Origin: Cesiribacter sp. SM1
GTDB lineage: Bacteria; Bacteroidota; Bacteroidia; Cytophagales; Cyclobacteriaceae
Length of the DNA: 64,000 bases
Direction of reading: 5' to 3'
Assembly: GCF_020178975.1 (NCBI RefSeq)
Contig: NZ_JAHXBU010000090.1
Span: 124,001 to 188,000, forward strand
This document shows, piece after piece, positions 43,892 to 51,905 of this stretch (position 1 is its first letter; each line of letters starts with the position of its first letter). The notes under the pieces were generated by a model. The model worked only from the letters and a program-made list of their open reading frames with translations, searched no databases and was not told the DNA's origin. A program made the position numbers and the translations under genes.

Positions 43892-44968
43892 ATGAACCCC
43901 AACTATTACGTAGTGATCATGGCAGGCGGCATTGGCAGCCGTTTCTGGCCCTACAGCCGCAACAACCAGCCTAAGCAGTTCCTGGATGTGCTAAACACAG
44001 GCCAGTCGCTGCTGCAAATGACTGCCAACCGCTTCCGGGATATCTGCCCGGTAGAAAATATCTACATTGTAACCAACACCACCTATGTGCCCCTGGTAAA
44101 GGCGCAGCTGCCGGAACTTGCCGACGATCAGATCCTGGCAGAGCCTGTGCGCAGAAATACTGCCCCCTGTGTGGCCTATGCTGCCTATAAAATAAAGCAG
44201 AAAAATCCCAGGGCAGCCATGGTGGTGGCCCCTTCCGATCATGCTATTTTTCATGAGACAGAGTTTATCCAGACAGTAGAAAAATCGCTGCAGGAAGCAG
44301 AAAAAGGAGATAAGCTTATTACGCTGGGTATTCGCCCCAATCGCCCCGAAACCGGCTACGGCTACATCCAGTACATCAAGGAGCCGGGAGCAACTTTCAA
44401 AAAGGTGAAAACCTTTACTGAAAAGCCGCAGCTGGAGCTGGCAAAAACTTTCCTTGACAGCGGCGATTTTGTGTGGAACGCGGGTATCTTCATCTGGAGC
44501 GCAAGTGCTATTGTAGAGGCTTTTGAAAAGCACCTGCCTGAGCTGGCAGAAATTTTCGATGATTGCCCCGATTGCTACTACAGCCCTAAGGAAGACGAAT
44601 TTATACGCTCGGCCTACTCACAGAGCAAGAACATCTCCATCGACTACGGTATTATGGAGAAAGCAGAAAATGTATATGTGGTGCTGGCTGATTTTGGATG
44701 GTCTGACCTGGGCTCCTGGGCTTCGCTGCACGAAATCCGCAACAAGGATGAAAATAACAATGCCGTTGATGCCAATGCCATTCTCTTTGAGGCAAATGAC
44801 TGTATGATCAAGTCAGACCAGGATCACCTGGTGGTGGTACAGGGCCTGCAGGGTTACCTGGTTGCGCAGTGCGACGATGTGATCCTGATCTGCAAAAAAG
44901 ACGATGAAGCCCGCTTCCGTGAATACGTGAACGAGGTAAAGACCCAGAAGGGTGAGAAGTTTTTGTAA
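43892..44968 (+). CDS. manC: Mannose-1-phosphate guanylyltransferase
   Basis: 358 residues from the ATG at 43892, one base after the kdsD stop; the longer frame from 43826 merely runs through kdsD. Nucleotidyltransferase signature M-A-G-G-I-G-S-R-F-W-P-Y-S-R near the N-terminus with the lysine in P-K-Q-F-L, then E-P-V-R-R-N-T-A-P, V-A-P-S-D-H, P-E-T-G-Y-G-Y-I, F-T-E-K-P, and W-N-A-G-I-F-I-W. There is no fused phosphomannose isomerase domain. It makes GDP-mannose for surface glycans. The 3' end runs into a pair of REP-like palindromes that may terminate it. Confidence 0.93.
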   Translation: MNPNYYVVIMAGGIGSRFWPYSRNNQPKQFLDVLNTGQSLLQMTANRFRDICPVENIYIVTNTTYVPLVKAQLPELADDQILAEPVRRNTAPCVAYAAYKIKQKNPRAAMVVAPSDHAIFHETEFIQTVEKSLQEAEKGDKLITLGIRPNRPETGYGYIQYIKEPGATFKKVKTFTEKPQLELAKTFLDSGDFVWNAGIFIWSASAIVEAFEKHLPELAEIFDDCPDCYYSPKEDEFIRSAYSQSKNISIDYGIMEKAENVYVVLADFGWSDLGSWASLHEIRNKDENNNAVDANAILFEANDCMIKSDQDHLVVVQGLQGYLVAQCDDVILICKKDDEARFREYVNEVKTQKGEKFL

Positions 44969-44992
44969 AGAGGAGCGGTGTAGGGCAGTCGG

Positions 44993-45019
44993 ACCCCGGA
45001 CTGAAGTCCGGGGCTAATT
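44993..45019 (+). repeat. REP-like palindrome P1 (type GAC)
   Basis: A, then arms CCCCGGACT / AGTCCGGGG around a GA centre, then the tail CTAATT. It lies 24 bases after the manC stop. It forms a head-to-head pair with P2 and has the same conserved A before and CTAA after the palindrome as the four other copies in the window. Confidence 0.85.
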
Positions 45020-45074
45020 AAAAGAGCTACTCTTTTGCTAACTTAGCCTGTTAACCGCGGAATGCCACGAATTC

Positions 45075-45101
45075 ATTTAGCCCCGGACTTCAGTCCGGGG
45101 T
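45075..45101 (-). repeat. REP-like palindrome P2 (type GAC), inverted
   Basis: Minus-strand reading: A, CCCCGGACT / AGTCCGGGG with GA centre, tail CTAAAT. Inverted relative to P1, 61 bases between the palindrome units. On the plus strand it is followed by TTTATTTTT, so it can also act as a rho-independent terminator for manC. It touches the stop codon of rlmB. Confidence 0.85.
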
Positions 45102-45881
45102 TTATTTTTGCCCCCTTTGCCGTACCACCTCATACAGGCAAATAGCTGTGGCCACCGATACATTCAGGGAGCCTACCTGGCCCAGCATGGGTACCAGGGC
45201 GCGGGTGTCGGCCAGCTTTAGGTATTCTCCGGAGATGCCGTCTTCTTCAGAGCCCATCAGCAGGGCAACAGGGCCGCTAAGGTCACTTTCCGCAATAGGA
45301 GCATCTGCCTTTTCGGTGCAGGCAACAATCTGAAGGCCACTGTCTTTCAAAAAGCGTAAGGTATCTTTTAGGTTGAGCTCACGGCAAACGGGCAGGAAGT
45401 TTAAGGCGCCGGCAGAGGTTTTCATGGCATCTGCATTGATGCGGGCACTGCCACGGCTTGGAATAACAATGGCATCGGCACCCAGGCATTCTGCGGTGCG
45501 GGCAATGGCACCAAAATTACGCACATCGGTTACCCTGTCGAGTACCACCACCAGCGGCATTCTGCCCAGCTCAAAAGTATGGGCAAGCACCTCCTGTATG
45601 GGCGCATAGCGAATAGGAGAGAGGAAGCAAACAACCCCCTGGTGGTTTTTACGGGTAATGCGGTTTAGCTTTTCTACCGGTACCTTCTGGTAGGTGATCT
45701 CATTTGCAGCAGCCTCGGCCTTCAGCTCCCTGATCAGGTCGTTGTTAAGGTCGCGCTGTACGAGCAGGTTTTCAATTTCCCGCCCGGCGCGTATGGCCTC
45801 CAGTACGGCACGTGTGCCAAAAATAAGATCCTGGTCGTTTACTAATTCTGTGCTTAAGGCAAATTTTGGCCTCTTCTCCAT
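45102..45881 (-). CDS. rlmB: 23S rRNA (guanosine-2'-O-)-methyltransferase RlmB
   Basis: 259 residues. N-terminal substrate-binding domain (I-F-G-T-R-A-V-L-E-A-I-R-A-G) and SPOUT domain with L-D-R-V-T-D-V-R-N-F-G-A-I-A-R-T-A-E, L-L-M-G-S-E-E-D-G-I-S, and S-L-N-V-S-V-A-T-A-I. RlmB methylates a guanosine in the 23S rRNA peptidyl-transferase region. Its first 28 bases overlap the 3' end of the GWxTD gene, so they are co-transcribed. The stop codon abuts palindrome P2. Confidence 0.92.
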   Translation of the reverse strand: MEKRPKFALSTELVNDQDLIFGTRAVLEAIRAGREIENLLVQRDLNNDLIRELKAEAAANEITYQKVPVEKLNRITRKNHQGVVCFLSPIRYAPIQEVLAHTFELGRMPLVVVLDRVTDVRNFGAIARTAECLGADAIVIPSRGSARINADAMKTSAGALNFLPVCRELNLKDTLRFLKDSGLQIVACTEKADAPIAESDLSGPVALLMGSEEDGISGEYLKLADTRALVPMLGQVGSLNVSVATAICLYEVVRQRGQK

Positions 45882-47077
45882 CTGCTTACGGTTTGAAAGT
45901 GCGTGCGCGCATAATCCCTGTTCCTTACCAACTGGTAGTATTTAGGGTCGAAAGGATTGACGGCGCGCACAAAGGTAAAGTTTATTTCGGGAATATCGCC
46001 CCTGGATCTGTACTGCCATTGTTCGCCATCGGGCCGCTGGGTTACCACATCCGGCGGACCATACAGTACGTAGATCATGCCCATATCGGTTTTCCAGCCC
46101 TCCTTAAAGGTGGTAAACAGGCGGTTGGCCTGCGTTACACGGCGGTAATAGCTGCGGATAATCTTGCGTGCCCTGTCCTCTGATTGTGTCATGCGCAGCC
46201 AGAAGCGGTCAAGTGCCTGCTTGCTGAAATTTTCACGCTCCAGCTCTGTCCACTCCTCGTTAGTGCTCAGGTAGCGGATGGGTCCGGCAAAGGCAGGAAT
46301 GGTGCGCGTTTTTGGGAAATACCTGTCCTCGGCACGGATGCCCTTGCCCTTCAGGGTAAGGGTATCGGCCTGTATAAAATAAAATCCTTCTGTTCGTGGC
46401 GCTACCTGCTGGCCTGCAGCAATTCTCCGGCGGTTGCTTATCTCCATTTTGTTGCTGCCCGCATTGGGTGAGGTAGTCATGGGGGTGGAGGCTGGCGAGA
46501 AATTCAGGTCGTATACAAACATGAACAGGCTGTCGGCCGCCCCGGCACCCGGAAACTGCGGGGCAAAGCTTTCATTTACCAGGGCATAAGGTACCACCAG
46601 GGGATTTTCCTGCTGCTGCAGGTAAAAGGCAGGAGCACCAAAGTGCAGCAGTGCCGGTATGTTCAGGGTATACCAGAAGCTGCGCAGGCTATCGGTACTT
46701 TGCTGATGCTGCAGTTCAAGCACCAGCCATTCTGCACCGCGGGTGGTATCGATGGTATGCTGAAAGCGGTGGGTGGCCTCGCCCTTGTTCACCGAGCTGA
46801 ACAGGGGCTCCCTGTGTAAGGAAACAGGATTCTGAAGGCTGTCGCGGTAATGGACATAACCGCTAAGCGCAGTGGTTTTAGCAGGCTGGCTTAGCTGTAG
46901 CTGCAGCATCAGCACCGGCAGTTGTCCGGCAGGCTGGTAAAGATCCCAACTGAGCTGCAGGGGCGCGTCAGGCTGGTACTTCCAGCTAAGGTTGGTGGTT
47001 GTAAGGTCCTGTGCAAATACGCCTGTGCTGCAGAACAACAGCATTAAAAACAATTGCAGGTAATACCTATGTTTCAT
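45854..47077 (-). CDS. GWxTD-domain exported protein
   Basis: 407 residues: signal peptide (cleavage after about V-F-A-Q), a beta-rich N-terminal half, then the C-terminal GWxTD domain with G-W-K-T-D at 327-331 followed by M-G-M-I-Y-V-L-Y-G-P-P-D and W-Q-Y-R. The family occurs in Bacteroidota and Acidobacteria, often near envelope or gliding genes; function is not established. It starts 29 bases or so before overlapping rlmB and is divergent from the methyltransferase gene (165 bases). Confidence 0.88.
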   Translation of the reverse strand: MKHRYYLQLFLMLLFCSTGVFAQDLTTTNLSWKYQPDAPLQLSWDLYQPAGQLPVLMLQLQLSQPAKTTALSGYVHYRDSLQNPVSLHREPLFSSVNKGEATHRFQHTIDTTRGAEWLVLELQHQQSTDSLRSFWYTLNIPALLHFGAPAFYLQQQENPLVVPYALVNESFAPQFPGAGAADSLFMFVYDLNFSPASTPMTTSPNAGSNKMEISNRRRIAAGQQVAPRTEGFYFIQADTLTLKGKGIRAEDRYFPKTRTIPAFAGPIRYLSTNEEWTELERENFSKQALDRFWLRMTQSEDRARKIIRSYYRRVTQANRLFTTFKEGWKTDMGMIYVLYGPPDVVTQRPDGEQWQYRSRGDIPEINFTFVRAVNPFDPKYYQLVRNRDYARTHFQTVSRWRRGQNLP

Positions 47078-47242
47078 ATTAAAAAGAGGGGCTGGTATTT
47101 GTGCCAGCCGCAGAAGCTTTGTTTACTGATCAAAAATTATCCCGTACCTTTAGCGCACACATGCACGGCGCAAGGTATAAAGCTTATACATGCGCTTAAG
47201 CTTTTTCAAAATAAGAAAAAAGGATTAACCTTTATTGCACTC

Positions 47243-48013
47243 ATGGCTCTTTTTAAGACAGAAGTTACTTCAGAAACCATTCAGTCGGATAACCCAATAC
47301 ATCAACGTTTGTTAAAGCCCTATTTGTATGTAGCAGATAAGATAGCGGGTGTTATGGCAGAAATAGGCTGTGGCGACGGCAGGGGAATTGAGCTGCTGGC
47401 ACCCAAAAGCAGCCGCTACGTAGCCCTCGACAAAAGCACCGCCATTGCCCAGAAGCGGGTAAAGGCTTTGAAGAACGTAGCGTTTATCGAAACCCACATA
47501 CCTCCCATTCCGCTGGCAGATAATACCTTTGATGTAGTGCTGTGCTTCCAAGTGATTGAGCACATTGTGGACGATACCACCTTCCTGGAAGAGCTGCACC
47601 GCATTTTAAAGCCCGGCGGTAAGCTTTACCTCACCACTCCCAATATTGACCTTACCCTTACCCGTAACCCCTGGCACATCCGCGAGTACAAGGCAGCGGA
47701 GCTCACAGAACTGGCCGCCAGTATTTTCGGAGAAGTGGAAATGCTGGGCATCACCGGTAATGAAAAGGTGATGACTTATTATGAACAGAACAAGCAGTCG
47801 GTGGCCCGCATCACCCGCTGGGATGTGCTGGACCTGCAGCACCGCCTGCCCTCCGGCATCCTCAAAGTACCCTACGAGATTATGAACCGCCTGAACCGTA
47901 ACAGGCTAAGCAAGCAAAACCAGGGCCTGGTGCAGCAGCTAAGCCACGAAGATTACCTCATCAGCCAGAATCCGGCTACGAGTCTGGATTTGTTTTTGGT
48001 GGGGACGAAATAG
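47243..48013 (+). CDS. Class I SAM-dependent methyltransferase
   Basis: 256 residues from the ATG at 47243. The frame is open back to 47054, but that part overlaps the GWxTD gene promoter region and looks non-coding. SAM motif I is A-E-I-G-C-G-D-G-R-G near residue 37, followed by acidic V-A-L-D-K-S, then F-D-V-V-L-C-F-Q-V-I-E-H and L-H-R-I-L-K-P-G-G-K-L-Y-L-T-T-P of Methyltransf_11. The substrate is unknown. The last 60 residues (Y-E-I-M-N-R-L-N-R-N-R-L) are less conserved. The gene ends 53 bases before REP palindrome P3. Confidence 0.85.
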   Translation: MALFKTEVTSETIQSDNPIHQRLLKPYLYVADKIAGVMAEIGCGDGRGIELLAPKSSRYVALDKSTAIAQKRVKALKNVAFIETHIPPIPLADNTFDVVLCFQVIEHIVDDTTFLEELHRILKPGGKLYLTTPNIDLTLTRNPWHIREYKAAELTELAASIFGEVEMLGITGNEKVMTYYEQNKQSVARITRWDVLDLQHRLPSGILKVPYEIMNRLNRNRLSKQNQGLVQQLSHEDYLISQNPATSLDLFLVGTK

Positions 48014-48066
48014 GGGCTGTTCCAGTTCAAGCAGTTAATATGCATGGGCTATTAGCTTTAGCTTTC

Positions 48067-48093
48067 ACCCCGGGTTGAAACCCGGGGCTAAAT
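48067..48093 (+). repeat. REP-like palindrome P3 (type GGT)
   Basis: A, arms CCCCGGGTT / AACCCGGGG with GA centre, tail CTAAAT. Located 57 bases upstream of the RAYT start, in the same orientation as the gene. Confidence 0.85.
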
Positions 48094-48150
48094 GAACAGA
48101 ATAATGGCTTAGATCATTATATGTTGTGTTCTGTATCAGGATTATTTGTT

Positions 48151-48573
48151 ATGTCACACAGCTTCTGCCAAATATTTATACATGCAGTTTGGACTGTGAA
48201 AAATCGGGAGCCATTGCTGCGCAAAGAGGTAAGGGTGGAACTCTACAGCCATATCACTAAAAGGTTTAAGGAGGAAGGCATATATCTGATCAGTTTAGGA
48301 GGAGTAGAAGATCATGTGCATTGTCTGTTTCAACTGCCAAGAGATAGAACTGCTGCAGAAATCATGAAGTTGATCAAAGCAGATTCTTCTAAATGGTAGA
48401 ACACTAAGGGTGTAATTGAAGGTGCTTTCAGTTGGCAAAACGGATACAGTGCTTTTTCGGTAAGCCCACAGCGTGCGAACTATGTTAAACAGTATATTCT
48501 GAACCAGGAACAGCACCATCGAAAAGTTTCTTATAGTGAAGAAATGAAAAAATTTGACTTTCCTGGTAATTAA
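48151..48573 (+). pseudogene. REP-associated tyrosine transposase (IS200-like Y1), amber-interrupted
   Basis: 141 codons from the ATG at 48151. The HUH nickase motif is D-H-V-H-C-L-F-Q near residue 55, and the C-terminal helix holds the probable catalytic tyrosine in Y-V-K-Q-Y-I-L-N-Q-E-Q-H-H. A single TAG at 48397 interrupts between S-S-K-W and N-T-K-G-V-I-E-G-A-F-S-W-Q-N-G-Y. Everything after it is in frame and well conserved up to the natural TAA, so the lesion is one recent base change, possibly bypassed in a suppressor background. The tyrosine lies after the stop, so the truncated form cannot nick DNA. REP-like palindromes flank it on both sides, as expected of a RAYT rather than a classical IS200. 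Confidence 0.85.
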
Positions 48574-48664
48574 TCCATGCTCACCTGGTGAAATAGTATT
48601 TTTAAGTTTTTGTGTAGAATAGAAAGTATTTGAAATTACCTGGGGTGGGATTCAATCAGCCACG

Positions 48665-48715
48665 GGTCTCTCCAGCCTGGGTCTCTCCAGCCCGGGTCTC
48701 TCCAGCCCGGATCTC
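48665..48715. repeat. 15-base tandem repeat
   Basis: Three consecutive copies of GGTCTCTCCAGCCYG (the first with T, the next two with C at the Y) and a partial fourth starting GATCTC. Located between the RAYT and palindrome P4. Confidence 0.8.
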
Positions 48716-48743
48716 AACTCACGAACAAAAGCTCTGATGATGC

Positions 48744-48770
48744 ACCCCGGGTTGAAACCCGGGGCTAAGT
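48744..48770 (+). repeat. REP-like palindrome P4 (type GGT)
   Basis: A, arms CCCCGGGTT / AACCCGGGG with GA centre, tail CTAAGT. Same orientation as P3; forms a head-to-head pair with P5, 63 bases between palindromes. Confidence 0.85.
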
Positions 48771-48821
48771 AAGGGTGCCTTTGCACAACCTTCGCTAAAA
48801 TGATAAAAGCTTGCTGCTTAT

Positions 48822-48848
48822 AATTAGCCCCGGGTTTCAACCCGGGGT
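48822..48848 (-). repeat. REP-like palindrome P5 (type GGT), inverted
   Basis: Minus-strand reading: A, CCCCGGGTT / AACCCGGGG with GA centre, tail CTAATT. The pair P4/P5 has the same geometry as P1/P2. Confidence 0.85.
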
Positions 48849-48877
48849 ACCTGTAAACCTATTTCATTATACCATCA

Positions 48878-48913
48878 TAAAAAAAGCAGCCCCGAAAAAC
48901 TTCCGGGGCTGCT
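48878..48913 (-). terminator. Rho-independent terminator of the DUF2723 gene
   Basis: Stem AGCAGCCCCG / CGGGGCTGCT (10 bp, 9-base loop), followed on the minus strand by TTTTTTT. It starts 23 bases after the stop codon. Confidence 0.85.
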
Positions 48914-48935
48914 ATTTTTCTGCTTTCAACTATAC

Positions 48936-51905
48936 TTACCTCGCTCTTTGCAGCGACTGGTAGTGTTTGCCTAACAGCTCCTGGTAGCGCTGGGCTTCGG
49001 CTTCTCTGCCGGCACCGGCCATGGCCCTGGAGAGCTGGTTCAGGATTACCAGGTTAATCTGGCGCTGGTTGCCGATGTCCTTGTTTTCCTGCTCCAGGTA
49101 GGTTAAGAACTCATCTGCACGTTGTGCCATAAGGTTTCCAATTTCTACGGCACGCTCCACATCGCCGGCCTCCAGCAATAGCTGCACGGTAAGGGCAGTG
49201 GCGTAATCGTATGGAATGGCCCTGTCTGGCATTACCTCCAGGCTCTTGTGCAGGGCATTCAAGGCCATTTCGGTTTTGCCTTCGTCCAGCAGCGCTCCAG
49301 CCAGGGTGTTGAAGGAAGCACGGTGGTTCAGTACAAAGTTGCGGTAGTCTTCGGTATAATAAACATCTTCATTGTCGAGCTCACGCCAGAAGAAGTCATT
49401 CATCATGTTATCATACATCTCCTGGGTGTTTACCAGCTCTGCCTGCGGGTTAGGGTTGCGCGTTGGCAGCAGGCGGTAGGTTGTGCCCTCATGCACCACA
49501 TACTCCGAAAGGTCAAAGCTGATGCTCTGCAGTGAGGTGTTGTTGAAGTACACCGGGCGCTCCCAGTTGTTGGTTACCAGCAGGTCCAGCAGCATCAGGT
49601 CTTTTTTCTCCAGGGCATTGCCGGTCATCTTAAACTCCATCTTGTCTACCAGCAGCTCCTCCATGTTTTCCGGAATAATACCTTTATCCAGCAGCTCCTG
49701 GCGGTTGATGTTCAACGAGAGCGTGCGGGAAGGAATGGTGTTCACCTCGTCTGATGGCGTAGACAGCCTGATGGCAGGATGGCCCTCACGCACCAGATTA
49801 ATGTACTGCTCCAGCGGCAGGGCACCCTTCAGGTTCTTGTTCTCATAGAAGTACACCACATCATTCAAGCCACCCTGCTTGTAGTTTTCCTTGGTAAGGC
49901 TGATGGGCAGAGGCTCAGACTCGTTCATCTGCATTTTCATCTGGTCAATGTACCAGTCGGTGTTGAAGTAGGTAAGTACGATTACGCGAACATCGGTCCT
50001 GAAGCCCTCAACCTCCTGTGCGTACCAGAGCGGGAAGGTATCATTATCGCCGCCGGTAAAGAGTATGGCGTTTGGTGCCAGGGAGGCCAGGAAGTTCTTG
50101 GCAGAATCTACCGAGAAATAGCGGTTAGAGCGGTCATGATCGTCCCAGCCCTCTGCCGCCATTACACCAGGCACCAGCAGGCATAGCGCAGTAGCAAGTG
50201 CCGGGGCTGCAATAGGATTCTTTTTGAACGCTTTTTCGAATACCTCTGCAATGGCGATCACACCAAAGCCAATCCACATGGCAAAGGCATAGAAAGAGCC
50301 TACATAAATATAATCGCGTTCGCGTGGTTCAATAGGAGGGGAGTTCAGGTACAGGATCAGGGCCAGGCCCGACAGGAAGAACAGCAGGAGCACAAAGCCA
50401 AAACCTGTTTTATCCCTGGAGAACTGGTAAAAAGCACCCAGTACTCCTAAAATCAGGGGGAGCATCCAGTAGTTATTGCGGGCTTCGTTGTTGGCCAGCA
50501 CATCGGGCATGTTCTCGGTGCTGCTGTTGAATGGGGTAAGCACGCCGGCATCTTTATAATCGCCCTGGCGGCCCACGAAATTCCAGAGGAAGTAGCGCCA
50601 GTACATATGTCCCATCTGGTAATCGAACATATAGGCAAGGTTATCGCCAAAGCCGGGCGATTCATGCGGCTGCAGCCCCATGCGCTGCCTGTAGAGCTGC
50701 TGGTGCTGAGGTGCCGTGCTGTAGGCACGCGGCAGAATGGTCATGCGCGTGTTTTCACCATAAACCGGCACAGGCTTATAGCTGGCAATTTCATACTTGT
50801 CTTCTCCCTTGCGGTAAACAGGGTCGCCGCGGTCGTAGCGCTCCAGCTCTGCATCAAAATACTGTCCGTAGAGCAGGGGACGGTCGCCGTACTGTTCCCT
50901 TTTCAGGTAAGAAACAAAGGAGATCAGGTTTTCGGGGTTGTTCTCGTCGATAGGCGGGTTAAAGTTACTCCGGATCACCACCAGCGTATAGCTGGAGTAG
51001 CCAATCAGGATAAACACCAGCGCCAGCAGGGCTGTATTAAGGCCGACCATTTTTTTGCGCTCGCTCCAGATTACGCCAAAGACTAGCGCGCCCAGGAACA
51101 GCAGCACAAAGAATATAGCACCTGAGCCAAAGGGTAGTCCCAGGCTGTTTACAAAGAATATCTCGAAAGAACCGGCAATAGAGGGCAGGCCGGGTATAAT
51201 GCCTACCATCACCACACCCACAATTACCAAACCGATAAACATAGCCAGCAGTACGCCTGCTGTGGTATATTTGGTGTAGCGTTTGTGGTAATAAATGAGT
51301 GCAAGCGCAGGCACTGCCACCAGGTTGAGCAAGTGAACGCCAATGGAGAGGCCCATGATGTAGGCAATCAGGATCAGCCAGCGGTTAGAGAGGCGCGGAT
51401 CGTCCAGCAGCTCCCACTTCAGCATGGCCCACACCACAATTGCCATAAAGAACGACGACATGGCATATACCTCGGCCTCTACTGCCGAAAACCAGAAAGA
51501 ATCAGAAAAAGTATAGGCCAGCGCACCGATAAGGCCACTGCCGATCATCAGTACCGACTGGCGGGAAGATTCAGCACCCAGTGGCGCATTCACCATTTTA
51601 CGCGCCAGCAGCACAATGCTCCAGTATAGGAACATAATAGTAAAGGCACTGCTGATCACACTCACCCAGTTTACGAACAGGGCCACTGATTCAACGTCAG
51701 GGGCAAAGAGTGAGAACATCCGGCCAATCAGCAGGAAGAAAGGCGCTCCGGGAGGGTGAGGCACCTCCAGCTTGTAGGAGGCGGCAATAAATTCACCCAC
51801 ATCCCAGTAACTGGCGGTAGGCTCAACGGTAAGTCCGTATACCACCGCGGCCAGAAGAAACACTCCCCAGCCAACCAAATCATTCAAACGCTTAAACTGC
51901 TGCAT
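48936..51905 (-). CDS. DUF2723 / GT117-type membrane glycosyltransferase-like protein
   Basis: 989 residues. The N-terminal 560 residues carry about twelve membrane helices, starting with the family hallmark V-E-P-T-A-S-Y-W-D-V-G-E-F-I (acidic residues of a GT-C catalytic loop) and H-P-P-G-A-P-F-F-L-L. The rest is a large soluble part with G-G-D-N-D-T-F-P-L-W-Y-A-Q and a C-terminal TPR-like region. DUF2723 proteins are related to TMEM260, an O-mannosyltransferase, and in Bacteroidota may take part in protein O-glycosylation. ATG start at 51905. Monocistronic, with its own terminator, divergent from the TPR gene. Confidence 0.9.
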   Translation of the reverse strand: MQQFKRLNDLVGWGVFLLAAVVYGLTVEPTASYWDVGEFIAASYKLEVPHPPGAPFFLLIGRMFSLFAPDVESVALFVNWVSVISSAFTIMFLYWSIVLLARKMVNAPLGAESSRQSVLMIGSGLIGALAYTFSDSFWFSAVEAEVYAMSSFFMAIVVWAMLKWELLDDPRLSNRWLILIAYIMGLSIGVHLLNLVAVPALALIYYHKRYTKYTTAGVLLAMFIGLVIVGVVMVGIIPGLPSIAGSFEIFFVNSLGLPFGSGAIFFVLLFLGALVFGVIWSERKKMVGLNTALLALVFILIGYSSYTLVVIRSNFNPPIDENNPENLISFVSYLKREQYGDRPLLYGQYFDAELERYDRGDPVYRKGEDKYEIASYKPVPVYGENTRMTILPRAYSTAPQHQQLYRQRMGLQPHESPGFGDNLAYMFDYQMGHMYWRYFLWNFVGRQGDYKDAGVLTPFNSSTENMPDVLANNEARNNYWMLPLILGVLGAFYQFSRDKTGFGFVLLLFFLSGLALILYLNSPPIEPRERDYIYVGSFYAFAMWIGFGVIAIAEVFEKAFKKNPIAAPALATALCLLVPGVMAAEGWDDHDRSNRYFSVDSAKNFLASLAPNAILFTGGDNDTFPLWYAQEVEGFRTDVRVIVLTYFNTDWYIDQMKMQMNESEPLPISLTKENYKQGGLNDVVYFYENKNLKGALPLEQYINLVREGHPAIRLSTPSDEVNTIPSRTLSLNINRQELLDKGIIPENMEELLVDKMEFKMTGNALEKKDLMLLDLLVTNNWERPVYFNNTSLQSISFDLSEYVVHEGTTYRLLPTRNPNPQAELVNTQEMYDNMMNDFFWRELDNEDVYYTEDYRNFVLNHRASFNTLAGALLDEGKTEMALNALHKSLEVMPDRAIPYDYATALTVQLLLEAGDVERAVEIGNLMAQRADEFLTYLEQENKDIGNQRQINLVILNQLSRAMAGAGREAEAQRYQELLGKHYQSLQRAR

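Larger units (their letters stand above)
48574..48935. other. Repeat-filled intergenic region downstream of the RAYT
   Basis: 360 bases without a gene. It holds, in order, a 15-base tandem repeat, palindromes P4 and P5 as a head-to-head pair, and the terminator of the DUF2723 gene, each listed separately. Confidence 0.6.

Noticed and set aside
47092-47111. GGCTGG/CCAGCC inverted repeat as terminator or operator
   Set aside because: Six-bp arms only, no T-run, and located at the start of a divergent promoter region; too weak to call.
47054-47242. Upstream extension of the methyltransferase
   Set aside because: It overlaps the start of the GWxTD gene and its promoter region, and the residues are unlike the family; ATG 47243 gives a normal N-terminus.
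48151-48399. A short intact 83-residue transposase-like gene
   Set aside because: The frame continues with full conservation after the TAG, so this is a nonsense-interrupted longer gene, not a genuine short one.
44993-48848. CRISPR array made of the CCCCGG palindromes
   Set aside because: Copies are in mixed orientation at irregular distances with genes between them; no regular spacers and no cas genes.
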